Source of the DNA: JAFNAG01 sp050011535
GTDB lineage: Bacteria > Acidobacteriota > UBA6911
Direction of reading: 5' to 3'
Length of the DNA stretch: 6,661 bases
NCBI GenBank assembly: GCA_050011535.1
Contig: JBEKIX010000139.1
Location: 1 to 6,661, forward strand
The position numbers and the translations under genes are program-made. A model generated the notes under the pieces. The model ran no database searches. It was not told the origin of the DNA and saw only the letters and a program-made list of their open reading frames with translations. Each line of letters begins with the position of its first letter. Position 1 is the stretch's first letter. Positions 1-5,138 of the stretch are shown in pieces.

Positions 1-117
1 CCCAGCTTTTGGGACCTGGGATCGGATGGCGCTCAATTGCAACGCACGAAAATCACGCGGTCAGAGCCTTGGTAAAGGATTCACTGCACTGGGAGAATCC
101 TGGCCGGAGGAATCAAT

Positions 118-312
118 ATGACGAAGCTTACCTATGCGAAACGGGAGAACCTTTCCAAGGATGAATTCGTGTTTCCCGAAACCCGCCGCTACCCGATCGG
201 AGACGCCGCCCACGCCCGCGATGCCCTGGCCCGGTCCAGTGGAAAACCCGAGCACGCCGCGGTGGTGTCGGCAGTACGGCGAAAGTATCCGGAGATCGAC
301 ATCGAGAAGTAG
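118..312 (+). CDS. Small DUF6582-like protein, function unknown
   Basis: This is a 64-residue soluble protein. The pattern of a basic N-terminus, then 'RRYPIGDAAHARDALARSS' (about residues 24-42), then 'VRRKYPEI' near the C-terminus matches, from memory, the small DUF6582-type proteins, which carry 'R-YPI-D-AHAR-ALAR' and end in 'V-RKYP-I'. The family has no established function; similar modules occur as stand-alone proteins and attached to phage-related proteins. The ATG at 118 is supported by a strong GGAGG at 106-110 with 7 bases of spacing. Length is normal and the gene looks intact. No signal peptide or membrane segment is present. It stands alone: no same-strand gene follows within 2 kb. 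A 65-residue reading in another frame over the same bases is a shadow. Confidence 0.8.
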   Translation: MTKLTYAKRENLSKDEFVFPETRRYPIGDAAHARDALARSSGKPEHAAVVSAVRRKYPEIDIEK

Positions 313-376
313 AAGGACCGGGGAACAGTGAGCGGGTACCCGGAACTGAGCTTCAGCCATACTGGCCAATAACCCT

Positions 377-395
377 GAGCAGCTACAAGCTGCTC
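377..395. repeat. Perfect 8-bp hairpin, 3-base loop
   Basis: GAGCAGCT (377-384) and AGCTGCTC (388-395) are exact reverse complements around ACA. The hairpin lies 64 bases after the stop codon of the DUF6582-like gene. It could end or stabilise that transcript, but no T-run follows on the plus strand, so it is not a classical intrinsic terminator. It also lies inside a 40-codon stretch (350-469) open on the plus strand but lacking an ATG near its beginning. Confidence 0.45.
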
Positions 396-472
396 GATCA
401 CACATAAGAGACATAATGTTGGGGGCCCTGTCGGTGGCTTGGAGGCTGGACGACTTTATTCGGCTTCGATGA

Positions 473-807
473 GCCCCGCCCACAATGCGGATGCGTTTAG
501 TCCTCAGACGGCTTCCGTTTACCTATGCTCAGTCAGAAGCCATTGCGCAATCTCAGCACCCTGAACTGCGGTTAATGACGGATTTTCGCAAAAGACCTCC
601 GCCGTACAAGGGCAGAGGTGTGCTGGGAATTCCAAGTGGCCGTAAAACCGGCTACCAAGAGAAGTGACTTCCGAAGCTGAGCGCGGGCTGGAAACCATGT
701 GGAAGCGTAGCCGACTTTTCGGCCAAGTGGAAAGTTCCGCACCGAAAATCAGTGAACACTACGGCGTTTCCGGCGACTAATCACCTGCGGTCACTTCTAA
801 AATGCTC
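473..807. other. Gene-poor stretch, probable gene debris
   Basis: No intact gene is supported here. A 60-residue plus-strand frame (485-667) has no convincing Shine-Dalgarno sequence or recognisable motif, and the same frame stays open for about 48 codons after its TGA. On the minus strand, a frame ending in TAG at 777-779 gives a protein-like tail, 'RREQANALIESILEVTAGD'. It is in a different frame from the flavin oxidoreductase remnant next to it. The segment around 741-775 ('accgaaaatcagtgaacac' and following) resembles, from memory, the ends of some insertion sequences of the IS21 group, but that is not demonstrated. Confidence 0.35.
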
Positions 808-960
808 TCAATGAGTGCATTGGCCTGTTCTCGTCTGCCGAAGATCAAGCGGATGCAGATCGGCGTTGACGATAAAGAGTTGGCCAAATGCTACCGCATC
901 AGCCTCACCGGCCTGGATGACCTGGTTAGCCACACTGCAGTCTTCGCTGCTTGCGGACTT
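808..960 (-). pseudogene. Fragment of Old Yellow Enzyme-type flavin oxidoreductase (C-terminal part)
   Basis: On the minus strand this frame reads '...VIQAGEADAVAFGQLFIVNADL' (about 921 down to 856), then soon stops at TGA (808-810). The signature G-x-AD-x-VAFG-x-x-FI-x-N-x-DL is the phosphate/FMN-binding end of the TIM barrel in NADH:flavin oxidoreductases of the Old Yellow Enzyme family (NemA/alkene reductases), where 'ADAVAFGRPFIANPDL' is typical. Those enzymes are about 350-370 residues long; here only about 35-50 residues are recognisable. The 5' side is replaced by the SpoIIAA-like gene, whose stop is at 968-970. The tail after 'NADL' does not resemble the family, so the fragment is broken on both sides. 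No start codon or ribosome site fits. It is a non-functional relic, identified by motif recognition alone. Confidence 0.55.
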
Positions 961-967
961 TCGATCC

Positions 968-1336
968 TCAACCGGCGGCGATGATCCACGCGCGCGCTTG
1001 CGCGGCCTCCGACGCCGGGAACACTCTCATCGCGCCGGGCATAAGGAAGCTAAAAAACCGCACCGTCTGCTTGATCCATTCGATGTCCGTGACAACCGCG
1101 ACTCGCTCCCAGCGCGTGAGGTGTTCCATCCCAACCTTGAAGTCCTCCCAAATAGCGCCGGGATCATATCCGGCGAAATCCGCGGCGGTTTCATAGTAGA
1201 GCCGGATCTTGTCCTGCCTCTTCAGCACATTTATAACGGCCGGAACCACGACCGCGTCATAATCCCTTTTTGTTACGTGCCCTTTACACACGAAGGCGAG
1301 AACGTTGTCAGGAAGGCTGTTTAGCTGCTCAATCAT
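968..1336 (-). CDS. SpoIIAA-like STAS-fold protein (DUF3478 type)
   Basis: This is a 122-residue protein with the full layout of the SpoIIAA-like family (PF11964). It has a short N-terminal strand ('NVLAFVCKGHVTKRDYDAVV', residues 11-30), a central 'KIRLYYET' strand (43-50), the segment around W63-E64-D65 and H72, the strand 'VAVVTDIEW' (79-87), and a C-terminal 'MRVFP..E..QARAWI' (103-118). Members adopt a STAS/anti-sigma-antagonist-like fold and are thought to bind lipid or a partner protein; no catalytic role is established. I chose ATG 1336 because AAGGA (1343-1347) lies 6 bases upstream. An in-frame ATG at 1369 would add 11 unlike residues. It lies 125 bases downstream of the universal stress gene on the same strand, so cotranscription is possible. 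It appears intact. Confidence 0.85.
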   Translation of the reverse strand: MIEQLNSLPDNVLAFVCKGHVTKRDYDAVVVPAVINVLKRQDKIRLYYETAADFAGYDPGAIWEDFKVGMEHLTRWERVAVVTDIEWIKQTVRFFSFLMPGAMRVFPASEAAQARAWIIAAG

Positions 1337-1461
1337 GGGACATCCTTCATTGTGCGTTTTGTAGTGCAAAGTCGCCGCCCTTGCGGCAGGTCCATTTTCC
1401 TTGCAGACAAATTCCGGCTCTACCGTAGTTGTTGCGTCTGGTTACTGCAAGCAACACTCTG

Positions 1462-1899
1462 TCAGTTACCCGCTGGCGTGCGAACGATTTCAACGGAGCA
1501 TTTGGCGTGGCGAGCGACGGATTCCGCCACGCTTCCCAACAGGAAGCTCTGAATGTCTCTTCGCCCATGCGAACCAACCGCAATGAGATCGGCGTGCCAT
1601 TCCGCTGCAGTATCGAGGATGCTTTCTTTGACGTCCCCCACTTTGACAGCGGTGTGTGCCTTGAATCCCGCTCTACGCAACTTGTCCGCAACTCGCTCGA
1701 CCAATGCATGGGCCGGCTTTTTCTGATCTTCCAGCTCGGGAGCGTAGCCTTGAGCCATTTCTGGAGGAGCCACGGGCTCAACCGGTTGCAGCACGTGCAG
1801 AACCAGAACCTCCGTATTCTCAGGCCGAAATTGGTTCACAACAGCCCGAATCACATTTTCGAAGAACTTTGAATCGTCAATTCCTATCAGAACTTTCAT
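1462..1899 (-). CDS. Universal stress protein, UspA family, single domain
   Basis: This is a 145-residue cytoplasmic protein with one Usp domain. It has strand 1 'KVLIGIDDS' (2-10) with the adenine-side Asp, a second strand 'VLVLHVLQP' (31-39), a linker rich in Pro and acidic residues, the helix 'ALVERVADKLRRAGF' (65-79), and 'ADLIAVGSHGRR' (103-114). The ATP-binding motif G-2x-G-9x-G-S is complete (G109, G112, G122, S123), so it belongs to the nucleotide-binding Usp class. Such proteins are generally induced by starvation, oxygen limitation or redox stress. ATG 1899 is preferred: a purine-rich AAGGAAGAGGAG (about 1902-1913) precedes it, although GTG 1900-1902 would also be in frame. The SpoIIAA-like gene follows on the same strand. 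I saw no clear promoter in the sequence upstream. Confidence 0.93.
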   Translation of the reverse strand: MKVLIGIDDSKFFENVIRAVVNQFRPENTEVLVLHVLQPVEPVAPPEMAQGYAPELEDQKKPAHALVERVADKLRRAGFKAHTAVKVGDVKESILDTAAEWHADLIAVGSHGRRDIQSFLLGSVAESVARHAKCSVEIVRTPAGN

Positions 1900-1902
1900 C
1901 AC

Positions 1903-2471
1903 TCCTCTTCCTTAAAAAGCAACAGGGCGTGCCATCAGCCGGGCGGCGAAAGAGAAATGATCTTGTCTCTTTGTGGGCATTGCCCAGTCTATGCCGCGCC
2001 ATTTCGGCTCTAGACAAGGTCTCCGCATTTATGTCGTAAGTATCGAATAGGCGGCTATGGAAAGCCGGTCACAATTGCTCATCCATGAGACTCTCGATCT
2101 CGGGCCGGTATCCGCCGCAACGTCCAAAGGGAACGAAAAGCGCAAACCAGTCAAGTGCTCACAAAGCATAGCGGCACAGGCCCCAACGACGAGTGCAACG
2201 ACCGGTGCCCCCACGATTCCCCAAGACAAACCGCAAAGCCGCTGCAGAGCTCACGGCACTAAGGCGCTCGAATGGCCACAACGGCGGCATCATTTTAGTG
2301 GCTTAGTACTGCAAGAAGAGATTTCAGATTGAGCTGAGATGCGCAATCATCCGGATGAGCCTTTTCGACAGTTTTCGATATTGAGCAAAATAGTACAGAC
2401 TATTGTGTCGCTCCGGGCGCACGAATTGCATTATTACGACAGTCGCTTGGCTTGGCGAAGAGGTAGCTCAG
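1903..2471. other. 570-base gap without a supported gene
   Basis: This is the shared upstream region of the universal stress gene (-) and the small membrane gene (+). No good promoter pair was found. On the minus strand two adjacent frames hold protein-like text that would join by a frameshift near 2165: a hydrophobic stretch 'GIVGAPVVALVVGACAAML' (about 2165-2225), then 'GGYRPEIESLMDEQL' ending at TGA 2069-2071. That may be a decayed small membrane protein, but there is no convincing start or family match. Plus-strand frames here (2057-2332, 2339-2689) look like chance openings. Confidence 0.35.
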
Positions 2472-2651
2472 ATGACAACCAACTCGAATACGCCAATCCC
2501 TTCAGGACGACGGTCACCCTGGTTCCGAATTGGACAATTCCTGTTTGTTGTTGTCTTGGCAGTTGCCTTTTATCTGCTTGGCTTAAGCATGGTACATCAC
2601 CGCTTTTTTCGAGGCGGCTATATCAACCAGCACGGCGTCCTCAAACCATAG
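2472..2651 (+). CDS. Small single-helix membrane protein, function unknown
   Basis: This is a 59-residue protein. It has a polar N-terminus (1-18) containing 'SGRRSPWFR', one membrane helix 'IGQFLFVVVLAVAFYLLGLS' (about 18-37), then a basic His-containing tail 'MVHHRFFRGG' (38-47) ending in 'GVLKP'. Positive charge before the helix and His/Arg after it leave the topology unclear. ATG 2472 is chosen over an earlier in-frame ATG at 2403 because GAAGAGG (2457-2463) lies 8 bases before it and the extra 23 residues look unlike coding sequence. The gene is convergent with the CLC fragment. The reading frame continues open past the TAG stop for 41 codons (see the next entry), so the natural product may once have been about 101 residues. 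No family is recognised with certainty. Confidence 0.65.
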   Translation: MTTNSNTPIPSGRRSPWFRIGQFLFVVVLAVAFYLLGLSMVHHRFFRGGYINQHGVLKP

Positions 2652-2777
2652 CAGGAACTGCAGAGAGTCTTGGTCGCAGCTCCGAATGACGCCAAGTTAC
2701 GGATTCCCTGGCGTGAAGATCTCATGCGAAAGGCTCACTCGCAAAGTGATATGCTGCGCCGTCTCCCGCTACTGTGA
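2652..2777 (+). other. In-frame open extension after the TAG of the small membrane gene
   Basis: Directly after TAG 2649-2651 the same frame runs 41 codons to TGA 2775-2777. Its protein-like content includes 'QELQRVLVAAPNDAKLRIPW' and later 'SQSDMLRRLPLL'. It ends by overlapping the last bases of the convergent CLC fragment (2769). It could be the lost C-terminal part of the membrane protein after a nonsense mutation, a separate relic, or chance. An opening of this length alone is not significant. The inverted repeat ACGCCA (2689-2694) / TGGCGT (2709-2714) lies within it. Confidence 0.3.
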
Positions 2778-3368
2778 GCCGATGCGGTCGATGCCATAGG
2801 CATCCAGCACATCGGGCAACATTACGACACCTTCCAGTTTGTGAATATCCGCCCGGTGGATGACCTGCAAGACATCGAGATGGCACTTGCTCATGCGTTC
2901 GAGAGCCAGATGCAGGGCATGATCTGTGTGGAGGTGCGGAACTTGGAGGGTTTCCACAAGGTCTTTCAGCGGCTGTTCCTTTCTCCCATCGACAAAGGCG
3001 CACCCCAGCGTCTCTCTGGTCAGCATTCCAAGAAAGTAATCCTTCTCAGCCACAGGCCAGGTACGGAGCATACCGGCACGAGCTTGTTCGATCACATCCT
3101 GGACACGCATTTCAGCGGGGAGAATCTCGGGAGTCTTCCGCATGATCTGAAGCACAGTTCGCTTGTTGGGTTCGTTGCGAGTGCTGTGGCTGGGCAAATG
3201 AATCCCATCCTGATGGGCCAGTGCATCGTAGATGGGCTGCTTCTGAAATCGGGAAGAGATGAAGAAGCTGGTCAGGTTTGCGATCATCAGCGGCACGATG
3301 ACAGCGTAATCCCGCGTCATTTCAAAGATCATGAGCACCGATGTCATAGGTGCCCGTACACGCGCCAT
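2769..3368 (-). pseudogene. 5'-truncated CLC-type chloride channel/antiporter, C-terminal third with CBS pair
   Basis: The 199 residues begin at the conserved 'RAPMTSVLMIFEMTRDY' (5-21), which in CLC proteins lies late in the membrane domain. They continue through the last membrane helix ('VIVPLMIANLTSFFISS', 23-39) and the linker 'QPIYDALAHQDGIHLP' (44-59). Two CBS domains follow (about 70-125 and 135-190) that normally sense nucleotides and gate the channel. A complete CBS-bearing bacterial CLC is roughly 550-620 residues, so about 400 N-terminal residues are missing, including the selectivity-filter helices and the gating glutamate. Upstream of residue 4 the frame stays open but reads Lys/Arg/Cys-rich text unlike any CLC, so the break is near 3357-3368. 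No good ribosome site precedes ATG 3368. It cannot conduct ions; a leftover CBS protein is conceivable but unlikely. Confidence 0.8.
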
Positions 3369-3458
3369 CAGTTCGCGCTTCGCGCCCGTCTGCTCGAACT
3401 CAAGACAACACTTCTTATTCTTAATTCGCTTTTCCGCGTAAGCAGAATTTAAGGAGAT

Positions 3459-3644
3459 TTAGTGCCGATGGTGAAACAGGTGGTGGGATAGGAGGGTCGT
3501 AAACGCAAGGTAGAGCAGGGCGCCCAAGGCCATGATGCCGAGGAATACAGCAGTTCCGAGAGTATTCTTCATATGCCATTTCGCCAACTGCGAGCGTGTT
3601 GGTTGCCACCAAGGGGTTTCGGTTTTTGGTTTAGATTCGTCCAT
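3459..3644 (-). CDS. Small single-helix membrane protein with His-rich tail
   Basis: This is a 61-residue protein. It has a polar, Trp-containing N-terminus ('ETPWWQPTRSQLAKW', 9-23), one hydrophobic helix (about 29-52, 'TAVFLGIMALGALLYLAFTT'), and the C-terminal 'LSHHLFHHRH', in which five of the last nine residues are His. Such a tail could bind a metal, but no family is recognised. ATG 3644 follows an AGGGAG about 11 bases upstream, a slightly long spacing. The 63-residue reading over 3421-3612 is a shadow frame. A 36-residue ORF ends 23 bases upstream on the same strand, and the CLC fragment begins 90 bases downstream, so the three may once have formed one transcript. Confidence 0.6.
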   Translation of the reverse strand: MDESKPKTETPWWQPTRSQLAKWHMKNTLGTAVFLGIMALGALLYLAFTTLLSHHLFHHRH

Positions 3645-3667
3645 TGCTTTCGGTTCTCCCTTTGATT

Positions 3668-3778
3668 CTATGCGTAGACTGGACGGAACGCTCCAATAAG
3701 CAGGACCTCTGTATCAATCAGGGGCTTCACAAGCGGAACGAGTGAGGTGATGTCGATCCTGGTTTCATCGTCTGCCAT
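3668..3778 (-). CDS. Possible 36-residue protein, unknown
   Basis: A short minus-strand frame starts at ATG 3776-3778 and ends at TAG 3668-3670. It reads 'MADDETRIDITSLVPLVKPL' followed by a hydrophobic, Pro/Tyr-ending tail. An acidic N-terminus followed by a regular hydrophobic pattern is protein-like, and it ends only 23 bases before the next minus-strand gene, as operon partners often do. A TGA two codons upstream rules out a longer in-frame product. The only Shine-Dalgarno-like GGAAGG is about 14 bases away, which is too far to be good. It could be a relic of a larger gene. No function can be named. Confidence 0.28.
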   Translation of the reverse strand: MADDETRIDITSLVPLVKPLIDTEVLLIGAFRPVYA

Positions 3779-4233
3779 ACGTCGTCAGTTCGCCTTCCAT
3801 CGCCAAGGTAGCGGCTTTCCTTGGCCTCTTTCTCTAATACTGGAGAAATGGAAAACATAGGGAAGTTTTTATGGGGCAATCCGCGCTGGGGATCGGGACA
3901 CACAGAAACCACTTGCTTCGCTTTCCTTGCAACTCCGACAGAAGCGAGTAGGCTACTCTAGCGGTTTCTCTACCTTCTCTTCCTAAGTGGGAGGGCTGTT
4001 CTCTATATCTAATCGCGTAGCGAGGATGAAAGAAGGGTGGAAATACTTGAAGAGCTGGTGTTCCTGGAAGAGAAGGTATGCAAACCACTTCGAGTAGCTA
4101 CTTCGTGTCTCACATTCCAACCCCTACTCGGTCATGAGATCGCGGGACACTGGCCGACTTGAACGAAGCCGCTGCGGCGGCGGACGCTTGCGCGTGTACC
4201 CGAGCTGACATGGGTGGCTAACGACATAGTTTT
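3779..4233. other. 455-base stretch without a gene; left flank or left end of the IS91-type element
   Basis: No coding frame here has a ribosome site or recognisable motif. Minus-strand frames of 61 and 84 residues look like chance. A 10-base palindrome AGTAGCTACT sits at 4093-4102. Base composition shifts from mixed (to about 4130) to GC-rich (about 4141-4205), so the left boundary (terIS) of the element may lie near 4130-4230, but no terminal sequence could be recognised. Confidence 0.4.
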
Positions 4234-4263
4234 GGTCACAGAGAAGGAGGATCTCTGTGAACC
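4234..4263 (+). promoter_or_regulatory. Hairpin presenting the ribosome site and trapping the GTG start of the recombinase
   Basis: TCACAGAGA (4236-4244) and TCTCTGTGA (4252-4260) form a perfect 9-bp stem around the loop AGGAGGA (4245-4251). GG (4234-4235) can add two more pairs with CC (4262-4263) across a one-base bulge. The loop is the Shine-Dalgarno sequence itself, and the start codon GTG (4257-4259) is fully paired in the 3' arm. In mRNA this would slow initiation or make it conditional on unfolding, a plausible brake on transposition. As a DNA palindrome it could also be an operator. Structure is seen directly; function is inferred. Confidence 0.55.
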
Positions 4264-5138
4264 AACTACGTCAGCTCATGCTTGAGGAGTTGCATCGCCG
4301 CAACTTCGCCGATACAACGATCCGCACCTACCTGCACGGCGTGACGCACTTCAGCCGGTACTTCCGGCGCTCGCCCGATCAACTCGGTCCTGAGGACATT
4401 CGCAAGTATCAGGCGATGCTGTTCACCAGGTTGAAGTACAGCCCGAACACCGTTATCCTGCGGCTGGCGTCGCTGCGTTTCTTCTATATTCATGTTTTGA
4501 AGCGCAACTGGAGCATCGCCGAGACGCCCTATCCGAAGAAGCTGCGTCACCTGCCAGGGGTGCTCAGTCAGGAAGAAGTTGCGCGACTGATCGACGCGGC
4601 CGATACTCCTTTTCATCGCATCCTGCTGATGACGATGTATGCCACCGGAGCACGCCGCGCAGAAGCGGCCCACCTGAAGGTCAGCGATATCGACAGCCGG
4701 CGGATGGTGGTTCATATCCGCGAGGGCAAGGGCGGCAAGGACCGCGATGTCATGCTGAGCCCGAGGCTGCTCGAAGAACTGCGCGCCTACTGGCGCGGAC
4801 TCCGGCGCAAGCCGAAGGAGTGGTTGTTTCCCGGCAACCGCTGGCACACATCCAGCCAGCCTGTGACCACCAAGGTCCTATGGTCTGCCTGCCAGATCGC
4901 CGCCGAACGCGCTGGTCTCGACAACAGGCGCATTCATCCCCACACTTTGCGCCACTGTTTCGCGACCCACCTTCTTGAAGCCGGCGCCGATCTGCGCACC
5001 ATCCAGATCCTGCTCGGCCACCGCGACCTCGAAGTCACTACCGTCTACCTGCATCTGTCCCAACGGCATCTCAGCGCGACCGCCAGCCCGCTCGATGCGC
5101 TCACGCTCTCTTCTCAAGGAGAACAGAAGCACAGTTGA
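4257..5138 (+). CDS. XerC/XerD-like tyrosine recombinase of the IS91-type element
   Basis: This 293-residue protein is the usual length for XerC/D. An N-terminal SAM-like core-binding domain (about 4-85, with 'TTIRTYLHGVTHFSRYF') precedes the catalytic domain (about 100-275). All six catalytic positions are present: R133 in 'ATGARRAE', K158 in 'GKGGKDR', H229 and R232 in 'HPHTLRHCFATH', H255 in 'LLGH' and the nucleophile Y264 in 'TTVYLHL'. It should cut and rejoin DNA through a 3'-phosphotyrosine link; in this element it may resolve or assist transposition intermediates, which is inferred. The GTG start has GGAGG (4246-4250) 6 bases upstream, within a hairpin. Its TGA overlaps the TTG start of the transposase gene. 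It resembles a mobile-element relative rather than the housekeeping chromosome-dimer resolvase. Confidence 0.93.
   Translation: MNQLRQLMLEELHRRNFADTTIRTYLHGVTHFSRYFRRSPDQLGPEDIRKYQAMLFTRLKYSPNTVILRLASLRFFYIHVLKRNWSIAETPYPKKLRHLPGVLSQEEVARLIDAADTPFHRILLMTMYATGARRAEAAHLKVSDIDSRRMVVHIREGKGGKDRDVMLSPRLLEELRAYWRGLRRKPKEWLFPGNRWHTSSQPVTTKVLWSACQIAAERAGLDNRRIHPHTLRHCFATHLLEAGADLRTIQILLGHRDLEVTTVYLHLSQRHLSATASPLDALTLSSQGEQKHS

Noticed and set aside
69..98. TTGGTA and GAGAAT with 18-base spacing as a promoter for the DUF6582-like gene.
   Set aside because: Only four of six bases match at each box, and the start of transcription would fall almost on the ribosome site.
61..483. A 140-residue minus-strand frame opposite the DUF6582-like gene.
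   Set aside because: It has no ribosome site or motif, and the plus-strand gene has a strong GGAGG and a family-like pattern.
1347..1872. Long frames over the universal stress gene on both strands (for example 1347-1781 minus and 1429-1872 plus).
   Set aside because: These are shadows of the Usp gene, whose ATP-binding motif and ribosome site settle the true frame.
2057..2332. A 91-residue plus-strand frame with a weak AGGCGG before its ATG.
   Set aside because: Its composition is low-complexity (Thr/Ala/Pro/Lys) with no motif, and the minus strand over the same bases is at least as protein-like.
2841..3452. A 203-residue plus-strand frame across the CLC fragment.
   Set aside because: The minus strand holds unmistakable CLC and CBS sequence here; the plus frame has no recognisable features.
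3354..4200. The 10-base match GTACACGCGC near the CLC break and its inverse near 4191-4200 as possible repeat ends.
   Set aside because: Matches of this length are expected many times by chance in 6.6 kb, and it does not extend.
4266..4847. A 193-residue minus-strand frame opposite the recombinase gene.
   Set aside because: It is antisense to a tyrosine recombinase with all catalytic residues intact, and shows no domain or ribosome site.
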